Assembly: GCF_013408535.1 (NCBI RefSeq)
Contig: NZ_JACBZA010000001.1
Span: 3,742,850-3,806,849 of the forward strand
Origin: Actinopolymorpha cephalotaxi
Lineage (GTDB): Bacteria > Actinomycetota > Actinomycetes > Propionibacteriales > Actinopolymorphaceae
Reading direction: 5' to 3'
Length of the DNA stretch: 64,000 nucleotides
Part shown: piece by piece, positions 46,356-56,363 of the stretch
Position numbering within the stretch: the stretch's first letter is position 1
Layout of the letters: each line of letters begins with the position of its first letter
The notes under the pieces: generated by a model
Seen by the model: the letters and a program-made list of their open reading frames with translations, nothing else
What the model was told of the DNA's origin: nothing
Databases searched by the model: none
Translations under genes and position numbers: made by a program

Positions 46356-46456
46356 GCCGCCGCCGTGCCGCACCCGCCCGCGTTCGCGCCGGACCGCGTT
46401 TCCCCGACTTACCCCACTTTGCCCTTCCCGGCTTCTTTACACCAGGATCGTCAGCC

Positions 46457-47578
46457 ATGGATCCCGTGCGTCTTTCCGCCGGCCCGGTCGTCCTGCGCCC
46501 GCACTCCGACGACGACATCCCCGGCGTGCTCGACCAGTGCACCGACCCGGAGACCCAGGCCTGGACCACCGTGCCGTCCCCCTACACCGCCGCGCACGCC
46601 GAGCGGTACGTCCGGGAGGCGGTGCCCGCCGGGTGGCGGGAGGAGTCCTACCTCGCTCTCGCGGTCGCCGACGCCCGGACGGACGAGTTCCTGGGAACCG
46701 TCGACCTGCGCCTGGATGCGGCCGGTGGCGCGGAGGTGGGCTTCGGACTGCGCCGGTCCGCGCGCGGACGCGGGGTGATGACGGCCGCCGTACGGGCCGT
46801 CCTGGAGTGGGCGTTCGCTTCCACCGGGCTGGACCTCGACGTCGTTCACTGGCGGGCGCAGGTCGGCAACTGGCCATCCCGCCGGGTCGCCTGGCGGTGC
46901 GGTTTCCGGGTCGAGGGCACGGTCCGCGGCCTGTGCGTGGCGCGGGGACGCAGGTACGACGGCTGGATCGGCTCGCTGCGCTCGGGTGACCCGCGCGAGC
47001 CGGGCACGCCCTGGTATCCCGTACCCACCCTGGCCGGCGAACGATGTGTGCTGCGGCGCTTCACCGACGCCGACGTGCCCGCCGTACTCGTCGCGTGCTC
47101 GGACCCGGTGACCCAGCACTGGCTCGGCGCGCTCCCCCGCCCCTACACCGTGGCGGCGGCCCTCGGCTACATCCAGAGCCGGGAGGAGGAGCACGCGGCC
47201 GGACGCGGCATCTACTGGGCGGCCGCCGACCCCGGCACGGGCGAGTGCGTGGGCTCGTTCGGGCTGATGGACATCGACCGGACCACCGGCAGCGGCGAGG
47301 TCGGCTACTGGGTTCACCCCGCGGCGCGTGGAAGCGGCGTGGCCACCGAGGCGACCCGGTTGATCGTGCGGCACGCGGCCGTGCCGGTCGAGGACGGTGG
47401 GCTCGGACTGCGGCTGGTGACGTTGCGAGCCGCCACCGGCAACACCGCCTCGCAACGGGTCGCCGAACGCGCCGGCTTCCGCCGGGCGGGAGTGTGGCGC
47501 GCGGCCGAACGACTCGGCGACGGCAGCTTCGACGACCTGGTGGGCTACGACCGGCTCACCGAAGAGGTGACGCCCTGA
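46457..47578 (+). CDS. tandem GNAT acetyltransferase
   Basis: 373 aa containing two complete GNAT domains of the RimJ/RimL type (about 5-170 and 195-365). Each shows the opening LRPHSDDDIPGV / LRRFTDADVPAV, an acetyl-CoA loop (RRSARGRGVMTAAV / HPAARGSGVATEAT) and the late NWPSRRVAWRCGFRVEG / NTASQRVAERAGFRRAG motif. It is probably a gene duplication and fusion. Substrate is unknown (small molecule or protein N-terminus). A perfect hairpin follows. Confidence 0.9.
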   Translation: MDPVRLSAGPVVLRPHSDDDIPGVLDQCTDPETQAWTTVPSPYTAAHAERYVREAVPAGWREESYLALAVADARTDEFLGTVDLRLDAAGGAEVGFGLRRSARGRGVMTAAVRAVLEWAFASTGLDLDVVHWRAQVGNWPSRRVAWRCGFRVEGTVRGLCVARGRRYDGWIGSLRSGDPREPGTPWYPVPTLAGERCVLRRFTDADVPAVLVACSDPVTQHWLGALPRPYTVAAALGYIQSREEEHAAGRGIYWAAADPGTGECVGSFGLMDIDRTTGSGEVGYWVHPAARGSGVATEATRLIVRHAAVPVEDGGLGLRLVTLRAATGNTASQRVAERAGFRRAGVWRAAERLGDGSFDDLVGYDRLTEEVTP

Positions 47579-47613
47579 GGCGACAGCGGGTGGTGCGGAC
47601 CGAGGAGCTGCGA

Positions 47614-47647
47614 GGGGCGGCCGTCACCCACGCCGGACGGCCGCCCC
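47614..47647. terminator. hairpin terminator after the GNAT gene
   Basis: A perfect 12-bp stem GGGGCGGCCGTC/complement with a 10-nt loop, 35 nt past the stop; convergent with the YcaQ-like gene. Confidence 0.85.
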
Positions 47648-47829
47648 AAGTGTTCCCGGTGGCCTTCGTCGCCGGCACCCCCTCGTGAGGTCGGCCACGC
47701 GACGTGGCCCCGCCGAGTGCGTGTCCGAGCATGCCACCACCCCGACGCGCGGGGGAAGTCGGGGGGAAGATTCCGCGACCGAAAACTGCCGTACGGTCGA
47801 ACGCCCGTCCGCGGCCGCCGCGGAAGGTT

Positions 47830-49050
47830 TCAGGCGAGCAGTGCCTTGCGCAGTGGCGCGGCCAGGTCGCCCTGCTCGTGGACGTCGACGTCGGAAAGCC
47901 CGAGCCACGCGGCCATCGCGGTCAGCTCCGCGGCGAGCTCCTGCGCGGCGTCCGGTGGCGCGTGGTCCTCGGCGTGCGCGGAACGCACCCGCAGCACCCC
48001 GGCCGCGCGGTCGGCCTTGAGGTCGACCCGGGCCACCAGCCGGTCGCCCAGCAGGAACGGCAGGACGTAGTAGCCGTAGACGCGCTGCGGCGCCGGGACG
48101 TAGATCTCGATGCGGTAGCGGAAGCCGAACAGCTGCTCGGTGCGGGTGCGTTCGAAGACCAGCGAGTCGAACGGGCCGACGAGGGCGCGGGCACGGACGC
48201 GACGGGGCAGGCGCGCCTCCGCGTGGAGGTAGGCGGGGCGGTTCCAGCCCTCCACCCTTGCCGGCAGCAGCTCACCGGCGTCCACGAGCTGGCCGACGGC
48301 GACCCCTGCCTCAGCAGCGGACAGCCGGAAGTAGTCGCGCAGGCACTGCAGGGTGGCGACGCCGTAGGCGCGGGCGGCGATCCGGACCAGCTCCCGGTGG
48401 GCCTCCTCCACCGACGGTGTCGGCGTGGCGATCACCGCCGCCGGAAGGACGCGTTCGGGCAGGTCGTAGACCCGCTCGAACGCGGAGTTGCGGCGCGCCG
48501 AGGTGATCTCGCCGCAGTAGAACAACCACTCCAGCGCCGTCTTGACCGCGCTCCAGTTCCACCCCCAGTGGTCCTTGCGGCGGGGCACGTCGTGCTCGAT
48601 CTCCCGGGCGGTGAGCGGGCCCCGGTCGCGGACCTCGGAGTGGACCCACTGCACGAAGCCGGGCTGCTCGTCGGCGATGCGCCGCACCGCTCCCCAGGCC
48701 TGGGTGCTCGCACGGTCCATCCGGAAACGCAGGGCGGGCTGGGTGGAGACCGGAACCAGTGACGCCACGTGCGCCCAGTACTCGAACAGCCGCCGCGGTG
48801 CCCGGCCGGTCGCCCGGTCGAGCAGGCCGGTGGGGTAGTCGCCCAGGCGGCTCCACAACGGGAGGTAGTGAGCCCTGCTCACGACGTTGACCGAGTCGAT
48901 CTGGAGCAGACCGATTCGGCGCAGGACGCGGTCGAGGGAGCGGGCGTCGGGAACGCCGCGGGGTCTGGGGTCGGCGAAGCCCTGGGCGGCCAGAGCCACC
49001 CGGCGGGCCTGGGCGACGGTGAGGTGTTCCACGGCAGCACATGCTGGCAC
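47830..49050 (-). CDS. YcaQ-family winged-helix DNA glycosylase-like protein
   Basis: 406 aa with the HTH_42 (DUF1006) fold. The catalytic QxD motif is present in [24 protein letters not shown] (about residue 48), as in YcaQ/AlkX; later come [35 protein letters not shown] and [41 protein letters not shown], all typical. YcaQ and its Streptomyces relative AlkZ unhook alkylated or cross-linked bases. Whether this protein acts on a particular adduct is unknown. It stands alone, convergent with the GNAT gene. Confidence 0.87.
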   Translation of the reverse strand: MPACAAVEHLTVAQARRVALAAQGFADPRPRGVPDARSLDRVLRRIGLLQIDSVNVVSRAHYLPLWSRLGDYPTGLLDRATGRAPRRLFEYWAHVASLVPVSTQPALRFRMDRASTQAWGAVRRIADEQPGFVQWVHSEVRDRGPLTAREIEHDVPRRKDHWGWNWSAVKTALEWLFYCGEITSARRNSAFERVYDLPERVLPAAVIATPTPSVEEAHRELVRIAARAYGVATLQCLRDYFRLSAAEAGVAVGQLVDAGELLPARVEGWNRPAYLHAEARLPRRVRARALVGPFDSLVFERTRTEQLFGFRYRIEIYVPAPQRVYGYYVLPFLLGDRLVARVDLKADRAAGVLRVRSAHAEDHAPPDAAQELAAELTAMAAWLGLSDVDVHEQGDLAAPLRKALLA

Positions 49051-49118
49051 GCCCCACCGACAACCGACCAGACCGAACGACCTGCCACCTGGTCCGAACC
49101 GGCTCAGGCGACGTGCCG

Positions 49119-49150
49119 GACCGGCTCGGACGGCGTGCCCGGAGCCGGTC
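49119..49150. terminator. hairpin terminator after the receiver-like gene
   Basis: A perfect 9-bp stem GACCGGCTC/GAGCCGGTC, with a 14-nt loop, directly follows the stop codon at 49151 on the minus strand. Confidence 0.7.
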
Positions 49151-49642
49151 TCAGGCGGCGTCGCGGTTGGCCACGGCCCGGATCACCGCGGCCACGTCGT
49201 CGACCGGGCTGTCCCGCGGCACCTGCCCGTCGGCCCCGGTGGACACCGCGACCTCGGCGAACTCCGCCGCGGACAGCTTCGCACCCTCGGTGAGCAGGAC
49301 GATGCGGGTGGTGGGGAGCAGCGACTTGAGGCGGCGGCACACCTCACCGACCGCCCGGGAGGCGTGCCCGCGCCGCAGGAGTACGACGTCGGGCAGGCGT
49401 TCGGCGACGACTCGCTCCGCCGCCCTTCCGTCGCCGGCCTCACCGACGACCTCGATGTCGTGCTCCTGGTCCAGCAGCAGCCGTAGACCCCTGCTGAGCA
49501 ACTCCTGGCCGTCGACGAGGAGTACCCGAAGAGGACTCGGTATCCCCGCCCCGGCGCCCAAGCGTGCGGCGGTGGTCACCGACGCATGATGACATGGCAT
49601 CTCGGCACTTTCAGCACCATTTGCTACGAACGTTCCGTCCAT
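49151..49642 (-). CDS. stand-alone receiver-like protein lacking the phosphoacceptor Asp
   Basis: 163 aa from the ATG at 49642, chosen because GGAG lies 8 nt upstream; a GTG at 49579 or ATG at 49600 are alternatives. The domain ([41 protein letters not shown]) is a receiver fold, but the phosphoacceptor strand reads [11 protein letters not shown], with Arg where Asp is expected, and the acidic pair is D-G. The Thr position (VLLTEG) is kept. There is no output domain. It is probably a phosphorylation-independent regulator or partner. Confidence 0.7.
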   Translation of the reverse strand: MDGTFVANGAESAEMPCHHASVTTAARLGAGAGIPSPLRVLLVDGQELLSRGLRLLLDQEHDIEVVGEAGDGRAAERVVAERLPDVVLLRRGHASRAVGEVCRRLKSLLPTTRIVLLTEGAKLSAAEFAEVAVSTGADGQVPRDSPVDDVAAVIRAVANRDAA

Positions 49643-49724
49643 CACAGGACTCCGCATGTGTTCTCGGCTGGGTCTGGGCCAAGAGCGCGGCACGTGCTGC
49701 GTCGGCGGCACTTGTCTCGCGCCC

Positions 49725-49752
49725 GGCCGGCCCCGGCGTGCCGGGGCCGGCC
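49725..49752. terminator. hairpin terminator after hpf
   Basis: A perfect 12-bp stem GGCCGGCCCCGG/CCGGGGCCGGCC with a CGTG tetraloop, 30 nt past the hpf stop. Confidence 0.88.
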
Positions 49753-49781
49753 AAGTGATCCGCGTGGCGACTACGGCGCCC

Positions 49782-50525
49782 TCAGGATCGGCGTTCTGCC
49801 GCGGCGACGGCCGCTGCGGCGTTCTCCTCCTCCAGCCGGATCACTCCGTAGTCGTAACCCCGGCGGCGGTAGACGACGCTCGGGTGGTGGCTGTCGGCGT
49901 CGATGAAGAGGTAGAAGTCGTGCCCGACCAACTCCATCTCGTACAGCGCCTGGTCCAGGGTCATCGGCACCGCCGCGTGTTCCTTCACCCGGACGACGAG
50001 CGGTCCGTCGCCGGTCACCTCGATTCCGGCGACGACCTCGGTGCCGGGCCGCCCGTCGGCCTCACCCACGCCGTTGCGTTCGGCGTAACGGGTGTAGTCC
50101 TCCTCGGAGTCGTACTCGTCGGAAGATCGGCGCCCCGAACGCCGGCCGTTGAGCTCGTGCACCGCGGCCGTCTGCTCCATGGCGGGGCCGGTCGCCTCCG
50201 CCACCGACATGGGGGTCCGGGAGCCGTGGTGTACCCGTCGCCGGTCGGCCGCCTTTCGTAGCCGGGCGAGCAACTTGTCGAGTGCCAGATCGAGAGCGGC
50301 GAACCGGTCCGCGGCGGACGCCTCCGCGCGGACCAGCGGGCCGCGCGAGTAGACGGTGAGCTCGACGCGTTCGGACTCTCCCGCGCGCGTGCGCTCCTTG
50401 CAGACCTCGATCTCGATCCGACTGGCCCGGGCGGTGAACCGCTCCAGGCGCGTCAGCTTCTCCTCGACGTGACGACGGAATCGATCGGTCACCGCGCAGT
50501 GCCGACCAACGACCACAACGTCCAC
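49782..50525 (-). CDS. hpf: long-form ribosome hibernation promoting factor
   Basis: 247 aa from the GTG at 50525 (MDVVVVGRHCAVTDRFRRHVEEKL), with GGGAGG upstream. The N-terminal S30AE domain (about 1-100) has the beta-alpha-beta pattern and IEVCKER; a charged linker (about 105-175) leads to the dimerising C-terminal domain (about 185-240; RVKEHAAVPMTLDQALYEMELVGHDFYLFIDADS). The long form pairs 70S ribosomes into 100S dimers and protects them in stationary phase or stress. Its upstream region contains a G-rich repeat. Confidence 0.94.
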   Translation of the reverse strand: MDVVVVGRHCAVTDRFRRHVEEKLTRLERFTARASRIEIEVCKERTRAGESERVELTVYSRGPLVRAEASAADRFAALDLALDKLLARLRKAADRRRVHHGSRTPMSVAEATGPAMEQTAAVHELNGRRSGRRSSDEYDSEEDYTRYAERNGVGEADGRPGTEVVAGIEVTGDGPLVVRVKEHAAVPMTLDQALYEMELVGHDFYLFIDADSHHPSVVYRRRGYDYGVIRLEEENAAAAVAAAERRS

Positions 50526-51091
50526 GTGAACCTCCCCAAATGTCGTACTGCTCCGGGGTTTCGCACCTCGCCGGCCCACCGTGGGAAGACCGGTAAGGCG
50601 TGCTCAGGTCATACCCGCTCCAGGTTGCGAATATGACGATCTGGACTGGACTTGATGGGATTGGGATGGGATCTGGTTGGGATAGAGGTGATTGTGCGGA
50701 AGGCACCCGCCCGGCCGACCTGGTCTTCGTCCCCACATCCGCCTGCGGAGGGTTTCGCGGCGGCAAGTTTGCTGGATGCCACTACTCCCCTTCTCCCGGT
50801 ATCGGAGGGCATCTGACCCCCCGGCGGGGCAGGGCTTACTTCTAAGCCGCACCGTGATCGGTCGACGAGAAGTCGCCTTACGTGGGCCGTTTCGCCTGCG
50901 GCTGGCATCGGCTTGCCGGGACGCGGCCGACGAGTCGACCTGTCGTCCGGCGCAACCACGGACCCGGGCGGGTGCCATGTCGAAACGCTAGCGCCCCGGG
51001 CCGCTTCCCGGAACCCGGGAAACTACGGGTATGTCACGAGGTGCGGAGTGCGACCAGGACACGCCCTGGGAAACGGCGTGGGAAACCGCAC
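50526..51091. other. long intergenic region upstream of hpf, downstream of comF
   Basis: 566 bp. It holds a run of four GGG tracts (50657-50681) and a weak hairpin (51005-51021, TTCCCGG/CCGGGAA with AAC loop) about 70 nt after comF that may terminate it. Short open frames here have no family-like sequence or ribosome-binding site. Confidence 0.5.
50657..50681 (+). other. four G-tracts upstream of hpf (possible G-quadruplex)
   Basis: GGG-ATT-GGG-AT-GGG-8 nt-GGG on the plus strand, the template strand for hpf, about 130-155 nt before the hpf start. Only folding assays would prove a quadruplex. Confidence 0.35.
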
Positions 51092-51844
51092 TCAGCCCGG
51101 GCCGGGTCCGATGGTCCGGGTTGGCCGCCGCCGCCTGGTCGCGGCCACCACGGCGGCCGCTCGGACGTGCACGCCGGCGGCCCGCAGCACTCTGGTCGCC
51201 TCCGCGAGGGTCGCGCCGGTGGTGAGTACGTCGTCGACCAGCACGACGACGGCCCGGCCGGTGAGCAGGTCGCGAGCCCTTGGCCGTACGACGAACGCGC
51301 CGGCGAGGTTGGCGCGGCGGGCGCGGGCATCCAGGCCGGCCTGGTCGGCCACCCGGCGGCCGACGGCCAGCGCGGACCGCACCGTCACCGCCAGCCCCGC
51401 CCGCCGGGCCGCACGAGCCGCCCGGCCGACGATGCGCGAGAGCGGGTCGTGGCCTCGGCGGCGGGTGACGGCGGCGCTGGACGGAATCGGGACCAGCACC
51501 ACCGGCCGCCTCGGTGTGGCGGCGGCCACCGCGGTCGCCAGGGCCGCACCGAGAGGCCCGGCGAGGCTGGTCCGGCCGCGTTCCTTGTGCGCGAGAAGTG
51601 CCGCCCTGGGCACTCCGGCGTACGGCGCGACCGCCCAGACCGGCGGCAGCCCGGGCGGCACGGGGTCGGGCTCGGTCCGGAACGCGGGCGTGCGCAGAGC
51701 GGGCGCGCACCGCACGCACAGGGCCCGGCCCGGGCGGCCACAGCCCACACACCGGCAACCGAGGACCAGATCGGCGAGATCGTCGCGGACCAACCGGTCG
51801 GCGTGGGCGAGAAGGCGCGCGGCGGGCGGCGGGCGGCGGGTCAT
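51092..51844 (-). CDS. comF: ComF-family phosphoribosyltransferase-like protein
   Basis: 250 aa. The N-terminal zinc finger (CRCVGCGRPGRALCVRC) is followed by a type I PRTase fold with VVLVPIPSS, RGHDPLSRIVGRAAR and the PRPP-loop-like VVVLVDDVLTTGATLAEATRVL. ComF proteins act in DNA uptake in competent bacteria and in the processing of incoming DNA; the role in actinobacteria is less clear. The ATG at 51844 overlaps the lpqB stop (ATGA), the standard MtrAB-LpqB-ComF order. Confidence 0.92.
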   Translation of the reverse strand: MTRRPPPAARLLAHADRLVRDDLADLVLGCRCVGCGRPGRALCVRCAPALRTPAFRTEPDPVPPGLPPVWAVAPYAGVPRAALLAHKERGRTSLAGPLGAALATAVAAATPRRPVVLVPIPSSAAVTRRRGHDPLSRIVGRAARAARRAGLAVTVRSALAVGRRVADQAGLDARARRANLAGAFVVRPRARDLLTGRAVVVLVDDVLTTGATLAEATRVLRAAGVHVRAAAVVAATRRRRPTRTIGPGPG

Positions 51845-53634
51845 CCCGGGTAGGCCGGGCACCGGCCGGCCCCCTGGTTGCTCCACATGTACGTCTTGTC
51901 CTCCCGTTGCAGCACCCCGTCGCTCCCGCCGAGCACCACCGCCTGGCCGGGTGCCGCCGCCAGCGAGGTGGAATCGGGGCCGGTGAGCGGGGTCTCGGAG
52001 TACCCGTCCACGCTCACCTGCAGGGCGCGGGAGGAGGCGGCCTGCCCCTCCGAACCGATCACCGTCACCTCGTCGAGCTGGGACCACGCAAGGTCGGTCA
52101 TCCTGGTGAGATCCACCGGCAGCTCGCGCAGGCCGCGGATGGCCAGCCCCTCGCCGCGCTCCACCCGGCCGACCAGCAGGACGGTTCGGTTGCCGTGCTG
52201 GACGAGCACGGCCGCCCGGGAGCCTTCCCGGGAGATCTTCAGCGCGCGGACGTCCTTGCCGTTGAGCCCGGGCGCGTCGACCGTTCCGAGGCGGTCGCGT
52301 TCGTCGAGGACCTCGATCCGGGCGCGGCCGCGGTTGCGGTCGACCATCCACAGCTTGCCCGTACGGTCCCAGGACGGCTCCAGGATGTCCCGCCCCCGCC
52401 AGATGGTGTGCGGGGCCGAGCGGTTGGCGCCGTACACGTCGACCTTCCGGCCGTCGGTGGACACCGCGGCCAGCCAGTCGGCCGACCCGCGCGGGTCCTC
52501 CGGGCCGAGTCGGCCCGGTGAGCTGCGCTCGCCGAAGATCGCCACCGCGATCGAGCGGGCCTCGACCCGGTGGCCGGCAAGGCTGCTCACCGGCACCGTC
52601 CGGTCGGAGCCGACGAGGACGACCTTGCGGTCGTTGAGGGCGTAGACGCCCATGGCCGCTCCGGCCACCCGGGGGTCGTAGGTGGCCCACTGGTCGGCGC
52701 TGGTGGTGTTGGAGCCGCCGTTGCCGCCGATGCTGAACGGCGCCCGGCCGGCCGTCACCTCGATCTTCTTGACCTGGGGCACCTGGTCGAGGGTCCAGCT
52801 CAGCTGGGCGAGGAGGTAACGCCGCTGTGGTTCGTACAGACTGTCGACCCGCGGGTCCAGATCGACGGTGGCGACGTTCCCGTCGACGGTCACCGACGGG
52901 GCGGCGAGCGTGGTGCGTTCGGGGAACGCCGTCCGCACCGAGGGCTTCAGCCACGCGGACGGTCCCCGCAGCAACGCGTTGACCAGCAGGGTCTCCACGT
53001 GGCTGCGGATCGGCAGGTAGATCGGGTCGGGGACGAGGATCTCGAAGTTGGGGTCGAAGAAGTACAGGTTGTAGGACTCGTACTCCCGCTGGAAGTTGTA
53101 GATCGACATCACCAGGCCGCTCGGCGGGCGGCCGACCCGCCACTGTCCGGCCACCTTCGTCATCCCGAGGTCGAGCCGCAGCCGCTCCCCCGAGCGGGCC
53201 GACGTCCAGTCGCCGTTGACGCCGAGGCCGCCGACCTTCCGCACGTCGATGAGCACCTTGCCGGACTTCGGCTCGGTGAGGGGTACGGGAGTGCTGTCGT
53301 AGACGAGCACCTGGTCGGGCTGCCAGCGTTCGCTCATCGCGGGCGTGAGGTATCTGCGGGCGACCGGCTGGCCGGCCTGGTAGCTCGCCATCGCGTCGAG
53401 GAAGCCGCGGGCGACCTGCTGGGGGCTGTCGCCGGGCTCGGGACCGTTGACCAGGACGGGCAGCGACGGCGGGGTCGCGGACTGGGTGCCCATCCCCTCG
53501 AACATCACCGGGCCGCTGCTCGGGACGGTCGAACAGCCAGCGACCAGCGCGACCAGCGCCACGGCCAGCACGACCGCACCCGCCACGGTGAGCCGGCGAC
53601 GGTGCGGCCGGCGCACCTCGACCTCGGCTGTCAC
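51841..53634 (-). CDS. lpqB: lipoprotein LpqB (MtrAB accessory)
   Basis: 597 aa. Signal sequence with lipobox LVAGC (Cys about residue 34), an N-terminal domain, a GerMN domain (about 200-330; ETLLVNALLRGPSAWLKPSV, APSVTVDGNVATVDL) and a C-terminal beta-propeller-like LpqB domain (about 340-590). LpqB interacts with the sensor MtrB outside the membrane and tunes MtrA signalling. The GTG at 53634 overlaps the mtrB stop (GTGA). Confidence 0.95.
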   Translation of the reverse strand: MTAEVEVRRPHRRRLTVAGAVVLAVALVALVAGCSTVPSSGPVMFEGMGTQSATPPSLPVLVNGPEPGDSPQQVARGFLDAMASYQAGQPVARRYLTPAMSERWQPDQVLVYDSTPVPLTEPKSGKVLIDVRKVGGLGVNGDWTSARSGERLRLDLGMTKVAGQWRVGRPPSGLVMSIYNFQREYESYNLYFFDPNFEILVPDPIYLPIRSHVETLLVNALLRGPSAWLKPSVRTAFPERTTLAAPSVTVDGNVATVDLDPRVDSLYEPQRRYLLAQLSWTLDQVPQVKKIEVTAGRAPFSIGGNGGSNTTSADQWATYDPRVAGAAMGVYALNDRKVVLVGSDRTVPVSSLAGHRVEARSIAVAIFGERSSPGRLGPEDPRGSADWLAAVSTDGRKVDVYGANRSAPHTIWRGRDILEPSWDRTGKLWMVDRNRGRARIEVLDERDRLGTVDAPGLNGKDVRALKISREGSRAAVLVQHGNRTVLLVGRVERGEGLAIRGLRELPVDLTRMTDLAWSQLDEVTVIGSEGQAASSRALQVSVDGYSETPLTGPDSTSLAAAPGQAVVLGGSDGVLQREDKTYMWSNQGAGRCPAYPG

Positions 53635-55379
53635 CGGGCACCTCCCCCTGTGCCACCGGACTGTGCCGACGACGAGGAGGACGAGGAGCTGGGTGGCGGC
53701 GGCGTGGCGGACGACGCACCGGCCGAGGGCGGCGCCGGAGCGGGCGAGCCAGTACCCAGCGCTCTGGGGGTGGCGGCCCGCGCGAGCCGCGGTGGCCCGC
53801 CCTCTCCGGGAACCAGTGCGATCGGTGAGTGGTCGAGCACGTCGCCGACCGTGCGCGGAAGCGTGAGCCGGAAGTGGGCGCCGCGGCCGGGCTCACCCCA
53901 GGCCTGCAGCCAGCCGCCGTGCAGGAGGACGTCCTCGAGCGCGATGGCGAGCCCCAGGCCGGTGCCCCCGGTGGTGCGTGCCCGGGCCGGGTCGGCCCGC
54001 CAGAAGCGTTCGAACACCATCGCCGACTCCCCCGGCTTCAGGCCCATGCCGTGGTCGCGGACGGACACCGCGGCGGCCTCACCGTCACCGGCGACGCGTA
54101 CGACGACGTCGCGGCCCTCGCCGTACTCGAGCGCGTTGATGACGAGGTTGCGGAGCACGCGTTCGATGCGCCGGGAGTCCATCTCCGCCACGACCGCCGT
54201 GGGCGGCAGGTGCAGGTCGAGCCCGCTGCCCTTGCGCACGGCGATCGGCCGGGCCGCGTCGACCACCCGGCGGACGACCTCGCGCAGGTCGGCGTCCTCC
54301 AGGACGAGCGCGGCCGCTCCGGCGTCGAACCGGCTGATCTCCAGCAGGTCGCCGAGCAGTGCCTCGAACCGGTCCAGCTCGGCCTGCAGCAGCTCGCTGG
54401 CCCGGCCCACGCCGGGGCCGAACTCCCTCCTCGCTTCGTACAGCACGTCGGCGGCCATCCGCACCGTGGTGAGCGGTGTCCGCAGCTCGTGGGACACGTC
54501 GGAGACGAACCGGCGCTGGACGCGGGACAGCTCCTCCAGCTGGCGGATCTGGCGCTGGAGGCTGGTCGCCATCTGGTTGAACGAGCCCGCCAGCCGGGCG
54601 AGGTCGTCCTCGCCGCGTACCCGCATCCGCTGGTCGAGCAGGCCGGCGGCGAGGCGCTCGGCGACCTGTCGGGCCAGCCGGACCGGCGTCACCACCTGGC
54701 GGGTGACGAACCACGCCACGCAACCGAGCAGGACGACGATGAGCACGCCGACCGCGACCAGCGACCGGCGCAGGAGGTTCAGGGTGTCCTGCTGTTGCTG
54801 GAGGTCGAAGAGGTAGTAGATGTCGAGGGTGGCTCCGCTGCGCGGCTCCAGCAGCTGGGAACCGACCGCGACGCCCGGGCTGTCCGGCTCGTTCGCCCGC
54901 CGGATCATGGTGTAGCGGTAGGCCACCTTGTCGTCGCGGACCTGGGCGCGCAGGTCGGCGGGGACGCTGCTGGGCAGCACCGTCGCCCGGGTCGAACGCG
55001 CCACCGTCTGCGAGCCACCCTCGGCGGGCCGGACGTCGAGCACCACGTCGTAGAGCCCGCCGGACGCGCCGCGCAGCGCGATGTCCTGGGCCAGCTGGGT
55101 GGTGAGCTCGCTCGGGTCCCCGCTCGGCTCGGCGGCGTCGATCGCGGCCTGCGCCGACCGGATGCCCGCGGACGCCTCCCCCACCGAGGCGACCACCTTG
55201 GCGTGCAGCACGCCGTCGGTCACCTGGCGCAGCAGGATCCACCCGACGAACACGGTGACCAGCGCGGACAGGACCAGCGTGCCGGTGACCACCCGCAGGT
55301 GCAGGGAACGGCGCCACACACCGACCGGCCGGCGGGCGAGGCGTGCCGCCGGTCGGAGGATGCCGGCCAGGGTCTGCAT
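53631..55379 (-). CDS. mtrB: sensor histidine kinase MtrB
   Basis: 582 aa. Two membrane segments (about 28-52 and 210-232) flank an extracytoplasmic sensor; HAMP (about 233-285), HisKA with His in VSDVSHELRTPLTTV and HATPase (VINALEYGEG, DHGMGLKPGE, GTGLGLAIALED) follow. The C-terminal 60 residues are Pro/Ser/Ala-rich, with an Asp-free serine run before the stop. With MtrA it controls cell-wall and division genes in actinobacteria. It is separated from mtrA by 230 bp without a gene. Confidence 0.95.
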   Translation of the reverse strand: MQTLAGILRPAARLARRPVGVWRRSLHLRVVTGTLVLSALVTVFVGWILLRQVTDGVLHAKVVASVGEASAGIRSAQAAIDAAEPSGDPSELTTQLAQDIALRGASGGLYDVVLDVRPAEGGSQTVARSTRATVLPSSVPADLRAQVRDDKVAYRYTMIRRANEPDSPGVAVGSQLLEPRSGATLDIYYLFDLQQQQDTLNLLRRSLVAVGVLIVVLLGCVAWFVTRQVVTPVRLARQVAERLAAGLLDQRMRVRGEDDLARLAGSFNQMATSLQRQIRQLEELSRVQRRFVSDVSHELRTPLTTVRMAADVLYEARREFGPGVGRASELLQAELDRFEALLGDLLEISRFDAGAAALVLEDADLREVVRRVVDAARPIAVRKGSGLDLHLPPTAVVAEMDSRRIERVLRNLVINALEYGEGRDVVVRVAGDGEAAAVSVRDHGMGLKPGESAMVFERFWRADPARARTTGGTGLGLAIALEDVLLHGGWLQAWGEPGRGAHFRLTLPRTVGDVLDHSPIALVPGEGGPPRLARAATPRALGTGSPAPAPPSAGASSATPPPPSSSSSSSSAQSGGTGGGAR

Positions 55380-55609
55380 ACGGGGCGTCCAGGGAGGCTC
55401 GAAGGGCTGCGCCGAGCAGGTGGCGCGGGTGCGGGCGGGGGGTCACCGGTGACACACGGACGCGCCACGGTGACAGGTGGTCCACCCGGCACCCGGGGCG
55501 TCGGTGGCCGGCGAACCGCTCCGATCGTACGTCCGGACGCCGACAGCCCCGTCGGCACACGCCTTCGGCGAAGGCTCCGGGGCCTGGTGCGAACCTGCAG
55601 GACAGGGCC

Positions 55610-56287
<678 letters not shown>

Positions 56288-56363
56288 GAGTCCATGGTCC
56301 CACTGCGCGTGGCACGATGGCTCGACACGACCCGCGGGATACCCCAGACGTGAGGTGCGCCAG

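Noticed and set aside
50610-50625. GGGTAT on the minus strand upstream of hpf, resembling a SigB/SigF -10
   Set aside because: No GTTT-type -35 lies at the right distance, so the match is too weak to call a stress promoter.
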